Assembly: GCA_022566435.1 (NCBI GenBank)
Contig: JADFIX010000039.1
Location: 1 to 7,991, forward strand
Direction: 5' to 3'
Source: Planctomycetota bacterium
GTDB lineage: Bacteria; Planctomycetota; Phycisphaerae; UBA1845
DNA: 7,991 bases
Each line of letters starts with the position of its first letter. The stretch's first letter is position 1. The notes beneath the pieces are model-generated. The model was not told where the DNA came from. It saw only the letters and a list, made by a program, of their open reading frames with translations, and searched no databases. This document shows, piece by piece, positions 1 to 5,359 of the stretch. The position numbers were made by a program, and so were the translations under genes.

Positions 1-553
1 CTCCGCCGACCCGCGCAGCCGGACGTTTCGAGCCTATGTCGAGGTCGACAACGCCAAGCAAGTTCAACCGTTGTTGCCGGGATACTTTGTCACCGCCGTC
101 GTCGAAGGACCGCGGATCACCGATGCCCTGCTCGTGCCGCGGATCGCGATCCTCGACGGCGGCAAACCGTTGCGCACCTACGCTTGGAACGACCGTCAGC
201 TGCGTACGCTGCAGCCGTTGTTCCTGATGACCATGAAGCCGGTGTTTGTGGCGAAGCACCTCCGCGATCGCAAGCTGCAACGAGCGCTAATGCAGTTCTT
301 CAAGCCTGAGAATTATTTCCAGGTCCGAAAGGCGCTGCTTCAAGCGGGTAGGCGGGACCTGATCGGCGGCGGATGCGACTGCCTGATTCCCGCCAATCCA
401 CCGAGAGAGGCCATCGAAGCCCGGCGGGAGCAGGCCGACCGTGAGGTCAAGTCCGGCGACTACGTTCATTCACGCCAGCGCATGCCGCGAAGCGGCTACC
501 GCCCGGGGCGGCGCACGGCTACGCGCCGTGAGCGCGGGCAGGACGAACGATAG
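1..553 (+). CDS. Chimeric partial ORF: HlyD/MFP C-terminus joined to YgiQ C-terminal region
   Basis: This open frame enters from the left edge (first complete codon at base 2) and stops with TAG at 551-553, so its start lies outside the window. Bases 2 to about 175 read like the last barrel of a membrane-fusion/periplasmic adaptor protein of HlyD or RND pumps: SRTFRAYVEVDN, then LLPGYFV, then DALLVPRIAIL, the usual 'RTFrv..evdN..LrPGmfv...alLVPr.Ai' pattern. From about base 227 it reads like the C-terminal region of the YgiQ radical-SAM family: MTMKPVFVAKHLRDRKLQRA, FKPENY, RKALLQAGRRDLIG, CDCLIPA, then EAIEARRE and a basic Arg-rich tail. E. coli YgiQ has the equivalent 'VYVPK..RERRLHKALL...DCLVPAP...REARR'. 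The stretch between (about 176-226) fits neither family well. These parts are not normally in one protein, so this may be a deletion fusion, a broken gene or an assembly join. The radical-SAM core is absent, so YgiQ-like activity is not expected. Confidence 0.6.
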   Translation, partial: SADPRSRTFRAYVEVDNAKQVQPLLPGYFVTAVVEGPRITDALLVPRIAILDGGKPLRTYAWNDRQLRTLQPLFLMTMKPVFVAKHLRDRKLQRALMQFFKPENYFQVRKALLQAGRRDLIGGGCDCLIPANPPREAIEARREQADREVKSGDYVHSRQRMPRSGYRPGRRTATRRERGQDER

Positions 554-610
554 TCGTGCCGCCTTAGGCAGACTCCGGTTCTGACGCGATGGACGGGCAG
601 ATCGACAACC

Positions 611-679
611 TTACTTGCGAGTCATATGGTTTGACAGGCGTGGAATTCAGAATCGTCGAAGTCGCGACCTTGCAAGTAA
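611..679. repeat. Perfect 8-bp inverted repeat upstream of the HEPN gene
   Basis: TTACTTGC (611-618) and GCAAGTAA (672-679) are exact reverse complements 53 bases apart. The right arm ends four bases before the preferred ATG of the next gene at 684. A perfect self-palindrome GTCGCGAC (661-668) sits just inside the right arm. This could be an operator or a leader stem, but the arms are short and chance is possible. Confidence 0.3.
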
Positions 680-683
680 CGTC

Positions 684-1508
684 ATGAACTCAAACGACTA
701 CCTGAAGAACCTGGACAGATGGCAGGCGGGCAGTGATCCAAGGCTGCAAGACCGAAAACCTGAGGATCTGTTTTCGCCCGAGTTTGCGGCTTGCTACATA
801 GAGCTGCACCAGGACTTATATCAGCGTATCATTCATCTTCACGAGAGTATTCTCACGCTCGACCGGTTGGGGGAGTTTCCTTTTGATTCCTTGTACGGTC
901 ACATCGTGGGGGAGTTTTGGCGCCTGGCGTGGGCGAACTTTTCCGAGATGGCGATACTGCTAATGCACGGGCTGGTAACCGATCATACACGCGAAGCCAA
1001 CACGTTGCCGCGACTAAGGAACAAGATCGCTATTGCAAGTAATTGGCGCGACGATTCTTTGCGGGAGGTGTTTCGTGACTCGGTGCGAATAAGAAAATTC
1101 GACAAAACCGAAAAGGAGGTCCAAGAACGCATCACGAGATTGCGGAATGAGCGAATCGCACACCGGCTCGTGGACTGGCGCACACGGTCGCCGAAGCAGC
1201 CGATGCCCGGAGTCACACTCAAGGAACTGCGGAAAGTGTTTGACAAAATGCACGATCTGTTTGGCGCACTTTCGTTCGGAAGTTCCTACGTTACGCTCAT
1301 GGGCGACTACGTTCCCGGTACCGTGGGCAGTAAGCCCACACGCACCTCCCTCGACGATGTATTGGACGCTGTCGCCCGCGATAGCGATTTCGTAAACCAA
1401 CCAGAGCGTCGGGGGCAATGGTGGCCCATCGACCGCGAGCATATGGCACCTGAGGAATTAAGAACTATGAATGAGCTGGGCAAGCGTGTAGGACTTCCTG
1501 AAGCATGA
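684..1508 (+). CDS. HEPN/AbiU2-like protein (274 aa), candidate RNase or abortive-infection protein
   Basis: This is a soluble, mostly helical protein with no signal peptide or membrane span. Two regions resemble HEPN proteins of the AbiU2-like group. The first is a helix pair around residues 76-111 (GEFWRLAWANFSEMAILL, then a Leu/Arg-rich turn). The second is RLRNERIAHRLVDW around residues 152-165, which contains R154-N155-(x4)-H160, the Rx4-6H motif that forms the RNase site in many HEPN toxins. That match is by eye. HEPN proteins often act in abortive infection or as toxins, but no antitoxin or nucleotidyltransferase lies beside it, so function is inferred. ATG 684 was chosen because the in-frame extension back to TTG 615 (23 residues, Arg-rich) looks non-coding. 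No good Shine-Dalgarno sequence precedes either start. The gene appears AT-richer than its neighbours, which suggests transfer. It could also be a non-catalytic HEPN protein. Confidence 0.68.
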   Translation: MNSNDYLKNLDRWQAGSDPRLQDRKPEDLFSPEFAACYIELHQDLYQRIIHLHESILTLDRLGEFPFDSLYGHIVGEFWRLAWANFSEMAILLMHGLVTDHTREANTLPRLRNKIAIASNWRDDSLREVFRDSVRIRKFDKTEKEVQERITRLRNERIAHRLVDWRTRSPKQPMPGVTLKELRKVFDKMHDLFGALSFGSSYVTLMGDYVPGTVGSKPTRTSLDDVLDAVARDSDFVNQPERRGQWWPIDREHMAPEELRTMNELGKRVGLPEA

Positions 1509-1569
1509 TCGCCCATGGCGCTCTGGATTCACCGACCGACGGATTGGTGACTGTACGGTGACTTCTACA

Positions 1570-1590
1570 GGCTATTCGTATAGAATAACC
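1570..1590. repeat. Imperfect palindrome downstream of the HEPN gene
   Basis: GGCTATTC (1570-1577) and GAATAACC (1583-1590) pair over 7 of 8 positions, or 8 with a G-U pair, around a 5-base centre. It lies 62 bases after the HEPN stop codon. There is no following T-tract, so it is not a clear rho-independent terminator. It might be a 3' stem-loop or a protein site. Confidence 0.3.
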
Positions 1591-1616
1591 GCATCGCCCA
1601 GTAGACGACGCAGTTA

Positions 1617-1730
1617 TCAGTACCGCGACCGTCAGGGAGCGTCCGCGGTGTATCGGTGAGTGGACGCGGATCACCCAAGAGCTGGTCGCTTACGCTTGCA
1701 GTACTGATGCGACACGGCGATCATGGCGCG
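1617..1730. repeat. REP/BIME-like structured repeat, copy A (left of the transposase)
   Basis: This copy matches 2401-2514 base for base without gaps at an offset of 784, with 9 differences in 114 positions (about 92% identity). Weaker similarity extends about 10 bases further left. The copy can fold on itself: TCAGTAC (1617-1623) pairs with GTACTGA (1701-1707), CGACC (1626-1630) with GGTCG (1684-1688), and GCGTCC (1639-1644) with GGACGC (1662-1667). The two ends are therefore REP units in opposite orientation, as in bacterial interspersed mosaic elements. The right-hand unit GGTCGCTTACGCTTG...GTACTGAT (1684-1708) recurs at 2334. The repeat is non-coding. Confidence 0.75.
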
Positions 1731-1780
1731 TTGAGCGCCCGCCGCGCCTAGCGCGCAGCGGTGGTTGACGAGGGCTGACG

Positions 1781-2285
1781 ATGTCCGATCCGATCGCATA
1801 TTTCATCACGTTCCGCACCTACGGTACCTGGCTGCACGGCGACGAGCGCGGATCGACGGATCGCGATCACAACGCGTACGATACGCCTCTGCTCGATCCC
1901 CATGCCGACCGGCTGAAATCCGCTCGTCTGCGGCTCGTTCAACCACCCGTGACGTTGTCGAAGTCGGCGCGCAACGCGGTTGCGATGGTCATACGGCAGG
2001 TTTGCGACCATCACGATTGGACGCTTCATTCGTCGAACGTGCGGTCGAATCACGTACACGTCGTCGTTTCCGCGCCGCGGACGCCCGAGCAGGTCATGAT
2101 AGCGCTCAAGGCCTGGTGCACGCGACGGCTGCGACAACTCGGTCTCTCGCAAAAGGACGCAAAGGTCTGGTCGCGCCACGGCAGCACGAAGGAAGTACAT
2201 CTGGAAGCCCAAGCAGTTGACCGAGGCGTGTCAATATGTCGTGGAGTCTCAAGGTGACGATGACAGGCCGGATCGGACGACATAA
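1781..2285 (+). pseudogene. REP-associated tyrosine transposase (Y1/HUH family), frameshifted near its 3' end
   Basis: This is an HUH single-strand transposase of the RAYT/IS200-like Y1 group. It opens MSDPIAYFITFRTYGTWLHG and carries the metal-binding HUH motif H91-V-H93 within SNHVHVVVSAP. The AWCTRRLRQ and KVWSRHGSTK blocks follow. The annotated frame then drifts after residue 137 and stops at 2255-2257 (158 aa). Ignoring one base near 2189-2192 (in aaggaagtac) restores KYIWKPKQLTEACQYVVESQ and a stop at 2283-2285, giving 167 aa, the usual family size. The restored segment includes Y152, the likely nucleophile, in the conserved QYVVESQG context. As sequenced, the gene loses this tyrosine and should be inactive. 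The slip could be a real mutation or a sequencing error. ATG 1781 fits the family N-terminus. No clear Shine-Dalgarno sequence is visible. Flanking REP-like repeats support the RAYT assignment over a generic IS200 transposase. Confidence 0.8.
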
Positions 2286-2333
2286 GCAGCTGTCGTTGGA
2301 TTCTGTATTGCTCACGCTGACCGGCAACCGGCC

Positions 2334-2358
2334 GGTCGCTTACGCTTGAGGTACTGAT
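2334..2358 (+). repeat. REP unit, copy B, just downstream of the transposase
   Basis: GGTCGCTTACGCTTG then two variable bases then GTACTGAT matches 1684-1708 at 23 of 25 positions. A perfect 6-bp hairpin (ACCGGC 2320-2325, GCCGGT 2331-2336) leads into it, and a second GCTCACGCT motif lies at 2310-2318. Its end GGTACTGA (2350-2357) is the exact reverse complement of TCAGTACC (2401-2408), which opens copy C. With CGCCT (2369-2373) pairing to AGGCG (2387-2391), bases 2350-2408 can form one long interrupted stem-loop. Confidence 0.62.
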
Positions 2359-2400
2359 CGGTGACGACGCCTCCGCAGCGTTGAAAAGGCGGCGCAGTGC

Positions 2401-2514
2401 TCAGTACCGCGACCGTCAGGGAGCGTCCGCGGCGCATCGGCGAGTGGACGCGGATCACCCAAGAGCTTGTCGCTTACGCTCGCATTACTGATGCGACACG
2501 GCAATCCTGGCACG
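2401..2514. repeat. REP/BIME-like structured repeat, copy C (right of the transposase)
   Basis: Ungapped partner of the repeat at 1617-1730 (9 of 114 positions differ). The inner stem GCGTCC/GGACGC is intact here too, and the outer arms TCAGTA/TACTGA still pair. One position of the middle CGACC/GGTCG stem has changed to TGTCG, leaving a G-U pair. Conservation of pairing together with sequence suggests the folded single strand matters, as expected for a RAYT substrate. An open frame runs through this repeat into the next gene, but it is not thought to be coding. Confidence 0.75.
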
Positions 2515-2636
2515 TCGGACAGGCGCCGCGCGGCCGCCCGCCGCATCATCGGCGCTCCTTCGGGCAACGAGCACCGGACTCGACAAACAATTCATCATGG
2601 GTTGCACGATCGCGACTGCACGACGATGATCGATGC

Positions 2637-3230
2637 ATGATTCTCACGCGACGCGAAGTGCCGCTGCTGATCGTCAATTTGATCTACATCCCGTTTTTTT
2701 CCTATATCGCGCTCGGTCGGAAGAACTACGAATTCCTGCTCTATGCCCTCATCGTGGTTCTGGTCGGGGTGCTGGTCGTCTGGAAACAGCGGCGCGTCCG
2801 GTTCGACTTGTCGATTCTGTGGGGGCTGACGGCTTGGGGATTGATGCACATGGCCGGCGGCAACATTCAGGTTGCCGATGGCGTGCTGTACTCGGCCATT
2901 GTCGTTCCGATTTGGCCGGACCTGCACATCCTACGCTACGATCAGGTCGTGCACGTTCTCGGATTCGGTGTCGCGACGCTGGTTTGTTTCCACTTGTTGC
3001 GCCCGTACCTTAATGAAACGCCGGAGCGATGGGGTACTCTCGGGTTTTTGGTGGTCATGATGGGCTGCGGCGTCGGGGCGATCAACGAGATCATCGAGTT
3101 TGTCACCGTCTTGACCCTGCCGGAGACGTACGTCGGCGGCTACGACAATACGATGCTCGACTTGTGTTTCAATCTCCTGGGCGGAATCCTCGCGGTTTTT
3201 GTTCTTGGGCCGCGGCGGCGGGTGAAATGA
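2637..3230 (+). CDS. DUF2238/YjdF-like multi-pass inner-membrane protein (197 aa)
   Basis: This is an integral membrane protein with six or seven hydrophobic segments, at about residues 8-27, 31-49, 58-74, 82-93, 103-122, 134-149 and 174-191, and a basic C-terminus (PRRRVK). Polar residues inside the membrane region match the YjdF/DUF2238 pattern: R100-Y-D102-xxx-H106 followed by GFG, N150-E151-II-E154-F, and Y169-D-N-T-xx-D175-xxx-N179-xx-G. E. coli YjdF has NHYDRxGHF, YELIEW and D-x5-D at equivalent places. The biochemical role of the family is not established. The conserved buried Asp, His and Glu suggest a transport or catalytic site, which is inference. ATG 2637 was chosen because the frame upstream runs back through repeat sequence and lacks hydrophobic character. 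No good Shine-Dalgarno sequence is present. The gene stands alone, convergent with the Cys-rich gene. Confidence 0.75.
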   Translation: MILTRREVPLLIVNLIYIPFFSYIALGRKNYEFLLYALIVVLVGVLVVWKQRRVRFDLSILWGLTAWGLMHMAGGNIQVADGVLYSAIVVPIWPDLHILRYDQVVHVLGFGVATLVCFHLLRPYLNETPERWGTLGFLVVMMGCGVGAINEIIEFVTVLTLPETYVGGYDNTMLDLCFNLLGGILAVFVLGPRRRVK

Positions 3231-3362
3231 TACCTTGAAGCGTCGTGGCCGCAGCCCCGCCGAGACGATCGCCGACGCGTTCAAGACCTATCTGACCACC
3301 GGGAAACTCCCGCGGTTACCCGAGTAAATCATTGCAGATGGCTGACTTCTTGCGACTGGCAA
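3231..3362. other. Convergent intergenic region
   Basis: These 132 bases separate the ends of two convergent genes. No hairpin followed by a T-run was found on either strand. A 30-codon open frame (TTG 3235 to TAA 3327) reads KRRGRSPAETIADAFKTYL and onward; it looks protein-like but was not recognised and has no proper start. Confidence 0.4.
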
Positions 3363-4337
3363 TCATGCGCCGACGAGACGGCGGCGATGGTAACCGAAGT
3401 AGATCTTGCCCGCTGTCAGCAGCAGCAACGAAAGTACGATCAGGCCCCATTCGGACACCGTGGGGATCTTGCCGAGACAGGCCTTTTTGCACGTTTCGCC
3501 GGGGGCGCAATCGGCGTCGGTTTCGCAAACGAGGCCGGTCTCCGAGCAGACAAACGTACCAAAGATGGCATCATCCACGCCGATGCAATTCTCGCATTGG
3601 TCGTCGATGCCATCACCGTCACTGTCACCCAAGCAAATAGATCCTTCTCCGTTGAACGAACCGCCCACTGCCGCACATGTACCGTTGACGATGTCGTCCA
3701 AACAATCCTTGTCCGCCAGACAGCAAGAACCGCATTCGCCGCATGTCGTGCCGGGGGCTTGTGGCACACCACCCCGAACGAGGCAGCAAAGCGGGTCGAG
3801 CACTTCGCACGTACCACTCAAACAACAGGCCGCGGTCGCCGTGCAAACCGAACCCGGTCCGTTCGGCGTGTCGCCGTTGGCTAAGCAGCAGGTTCGATCG
3901 GCCATGTAACACGAGCTGTTTCCGGAATCGCAGCACGCCTCCATGCCCCCGCACGTCGAACCCGGTCCCTGCGGCGTCCCACCCTGGTCGACACAACAAA
4001 GCGGGTCAAGCATCTGACACGTGTTGTTACCGAAGCAGCAGGCCTCAGGGGCACTGCATGCCGTGCCGGGTCCCTGCGGTGTGTCACCGTTGGCCAGACA
4101 GCAGACTCGGTCGGCGATGTAGCACGCGCCGATCGTGGAACCGCAGCACGCCTCGGTGCCGCCGCACAACGCCAGTCCCTGCATTATCCCACCGTCGGCT
4201 GCGCACGTAGCTGAGTCAATATCTTGACACGTGTCGTCAGGGAAGCAGCACGCGTAAGGAATCTGCGACAGGGCCACCCGGGCCGGAGCGACGGCAAGTA
4301 CCAACACAACAATGAACGTACGCGTAGAGATGGTCAT
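3363..4337 (-). CDS. Exported Cys-rich repeat protein with IPTxSxWG C-terminal sorting signal (324 aa)
   Basis: This is a secreted or surface protein. Residues 1-25 form a signal peptide (basic start, hydrophobic VVLVLAVAPA core, cleavage probably near ALSQ). Residues 28-236 hold six Cys-rich units of 33-36 aa, with a CC pair, a single Cys, a second CC or Cys and a GGTPQGPG-like turn. Residues 238-251 (DSDGDGIDDQCENC) look like a thrombospondin type 3 calcium loop. Residues 264-287 carry a further six-Cys pattern (VCETDADCAPGETC). The C-terminus is IPTVSEWG (291-298), a hydrophobic span (about 299-314) and a basic end (HRRR), the tripartite IPTL-CTERM/PEP-CTERM architecture processed by exosortases. 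I count 42 cysteines, an even number that would suit disulfide bonding outside the cytoplasm. The real start is ATG 4337; the TTG just before it is disfavoured by the ideal Shine-Dalgarno spacing. The ligand or role is unknown. No exosortase gene is in the window. Confidence 0.87.
   Translation of the reverse strand: MTISTRTFIVVLVLAVAPARVALSQIPYACCFPDDTCQDIDSATCAADGGIMQGLALCGGTEACCGSTIGACYIADRVCCLANGDTPQGPGTACSAPEACCFGNNTCQMLDPLCCVDQGGTPQGPGSTCGGMEACCDSGNSSCYMADRTCCLANGDTPNGPGSVCTATAACCLSGTCEVLDPLCCLVRGGVPQAPGTTCGECGSCCLADKDCLDDIVNGTCAAVGGSFNGEGSICLGDSDGDGIDDQCENCIGVDDAIFGTFVCSETGLVCETDADCAPGETCKKACLGKIPTVSEWGLIVLSLLLLTAGKIYFGYHRRRLVGA
3630..4256 (-). repeat. Six tandem Cys-rich units in alternating A-B order
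   Basis: The units lie at residues 28-61, 62-97, 98-132, 133-168, 169-202 and 203-236 of the Cys-rich protein. Units 2 and 4 share YIADRVCCLANGDTP / YMADRTCCLANGDTP. Units 3 and 5 share CQMLDPLCC / CEVLDPLCC. Units 1 and 6 are divergent end caps. This pattern implies that a two-unit module was duplicated. The DNA also remains similar between the two modules, for example around 3864-3905 and 4078-4128. Confidence 0.78.
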
Positions 4338-4343
4338 CAATTC

Positions 4344-4350
4344 CCTCCTT
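4344..4350 (-). promoter_or_regulatory. Strong Shine-Dalgarno sequence of the Cys-rich gene
   Basis: On the minus strand, AAGGAGG lies six bases before ATG 4337. It is the best ribosome-binding site in the window and fixes the start at this ATG instead of the adjacent TTG. Confidence 0.8.
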
Positions 4351-4572
4351 ACTTGGTCTCGTGAGGAAGCCGAGCAGACGGCGTCCGACCTCCACTACAA
4401 ACGGCAGTATGACACAATCATCCCAACAGAACAAGAGAATTATCCAAAAGCATGGCCAATTTACTCAAACTGAGCACTTATTCGTAATAATCCGCGGTGC
4501 TGCAATAGAAAATGGCTTTTTCGGCCCGATAAACGTGCTGGGAAACGAAAGCAAAAGGGAGCAAGAAAGAAC

Positions 4573-4607
4573 AAAAAAAAGGCGTCAGACAAGGATTTCC
4601 TGACGTC
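4573..4607 (-). terminator. Rho-independent terminator of the reductase operon
   Basis: On the minus strand, an arm at 4607-4600 (GACGTCAG) pairs with 4588-4581 (CTGACGCC): six perfect pairs next to the loop, one mismatch, then one more pair. A run of eight T follows directly (4580-4573). It sits about 160 bases past the stop of the small reductase-linked gene and separates that operon from the Cys-rich gene. Confidence 0.75.
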
Positions 4608-4766
4608 ATGAGGGGCGTTTGAAGGATTCGTGAAGAGGCCAGCCACATCGCGCACGGAGCCAAGCGGTGCTCATCACGCCTTGAATCAGTGGGTGATGCG
4701 TCTGCGTCTGTTTCAAACAGATGATGACTATCCCACATTCAAGAGTGTGCTGGTGTTTTCGCTGGA

Positions 4767-5324
4767 TTAGCCCGTAAGCTCGAATGGTTGGGCCGACGAT
4801 ATGGTCACGCCGAACAGCCTGCGCGGGTCGTCACGATGAACCACGGCAAACTCGTCGTGGCCGAGTAGCTTCTTGAGGAATGATTCCAATTCCGCCTTGC
4901 AAGCCTCGAACGTTTCAGGCGTATTGGGTGCGAGGGCCCTGTCGTTGACGAACAGCTCGAATTCCCGCCGACTGAACTTCAAAGGGGAGTCGCCGGCGAA
5001 CTCTTTTTCCAACATACGACAAGCATGGGCGGCGGATCGAAACGCCTGGCGAAAGCGATCTTCGTTAGTGCCCTCTAGCGGAGCCTTTCGGCTGTAGCGC
5101 AGGCCCCAGCAGTTGTCGGTGTTGTCCATGTCGTAATCGGCCTCAAGCCCAACGAGCAGTACGCCCGGACCCGCCGGAACGTGACGATAGTCCGCCACAT
5201 CGATGAGCAACTCATCCAATACCTTATCCTTGACCCACTGATGAAAGACGGGAATGAAATCCGCGGGATCGACCGGCAGGTCGCCCTCCACGTAAATCTT
5301 CACGTTGATGTGTTGCAGCTCCAT
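4767..5324 (-). CDS. Conserved protein of unknown function linked to nitrite/sulfite reductase (185 aa)
   Basis: I recognise this as a conserved but unnamed protein; no characterised domain could be assigned. It has no signal peptide, membrane span or metal-cluster Cys motif (only C72, C102 and C142, widely spaced), so it is probably cytoplasmic. Likely conserved blocks are QHINVKIYVEGDL at the N-terminus (residues 4-16), LIDVADYRHVPAGPGVLLVG (40-59), GLRYSRK (74-80) and NDRALAPNTPET (127-138). The middle and end look helical (residues 87-110 and 137-154). ATG 5324 begins MELQHINVK and has GAGGA upstream; a GTG at 5348 in the same frame would add eight residues and is less likely. The gene follows the reductase stop by 35 bases in the same direction, so the two should be co-transcribed. 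It may help assemble, regulate or feed electrons to the reductase, but that is inferred from position only. Confidence 0.8.
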   Translation of the reverse strand: MELQHINVKIYVEGDLPVDPADFIPVFHQWVKDKVLDELLIDVADYRHVPAGPGVLLVGLEADYDMDNTDNCWGLRYSRKAPLEGTNEDRFRQAFRSAAHACRMLEKEFAGDSPLKFSRREFELFVNDRALAPNTPETFEACKAELESFLKKLLGHDEFAVVHRDDPRRLFGVTISSAQPFELTG

Positions 5325-5359
5325 CGCTTTTGATTCCTCGGTCGTCACCCGTCGCTACG

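Larger units (their letters stand above)
1617..2514 (+). mobile_element. Candidate RAYT/REP island (REPtron-like)
   Basis: A REP-associated tyrosine transposase gene (frameshifted) lies between structured repeats. REP units occur at 1617 (minus), 1684 (plus), 2334 (plus), 2401 (minus) and 2468 (plus). Neighbouring units on each side start 67 bases apart (1617/1684, 2334/2401, 2401/2468). This matches the known arrangement in which single-copy RAYT genes are flanked by the REP sequences they are thought to mobilise. No target-site duplication or exact outer boundary could be defined, so the coordinates simply span the outermost repeats. Confidence 0.45.
2286..2636. other. Intergenic stretch between transposase and DUF2238 gene
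   Basis: About 350 bases without a supported gene. It holds the REP unit at 2334-2358 with its small hairpin, and the 114-bp repeat at 2401-2514. The last 120 bases (2515-2636) are GC-rich and contain no clear promoter, terminator or RNA gene that I can see. Confidence 0.6.
4341..4766. other. Intergenic region between reductase operon and Cys-rich gene
   Basis: A 426-base stretch, AT-richer than the genes around it. It holds the ribosome-binding site of the Cys-rich gene at its left end and the rho-independent terminator at 4573-4607. A perfect 7-bp palindrome, TCTGTTT c AAACAGA (4707-4721), lies 46 bases past the stop of the small reductase-linked gene and may be a processing or 3' stability hairpin. 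The Cys-rich gene must be transcribed from a promoter between 4351 and 4572, but no convincing -35/-10 pair was found there. An 80-codon frame on the plus strand (4361-4603) is Lys/Arg/Gln-rich and not convincing. Confidence 0.6.

Noticed and set aside
631..636. Perfect TTGACA -35 box upstream of the HEPN-like gene
   Set aside because: No TATAAT-like hexamer is found 15-19 bases downstream, so no promoter is called.
615..683. TTG start at 615 for the HEPN-like gene
   Set aside because: The added 23 residues are Arg-rich and unlike a family N-terminus, and the inverted repeat at 611-679 would lie inside the coding region.
1035..1042. Third GCAAGTAA copy inside the HEPN-like gene
   Set aside because: An isolated 8-mer in coding sequence with no partner arm; likely chance.
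2397..2636. In-frame upstream extension of the DUF2238 gene to 2397
   Set aside because: It reads through the 114-bp repeat, gives an Arg/His-rich stretch with no hydrophobic character, and the family N-terminus matches the ATG at 2637.
3226..3327. Short frame reading KRRGRSPAETIADAFKTYL and onward to TAA
   Set aside because: Looks protein-like, but only about 30 residues, no proper start, no recognised family; at most a gene remnant.
3387..3909. Long open frames opposite the Cys-rich gene
   Set aside because: They are antisense to a gene with signal peptide, repeats and sorting tail; their openness comes from the biased codon use of the Cys-rich repeats.
4361..4603. 80-codon plus-strand frame in the intergenic region
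   Set aside because: Low-complexity Lys/Arg/Gln sequence, no ribosome-binding site, and it runs across the terminator of the opposite strand.
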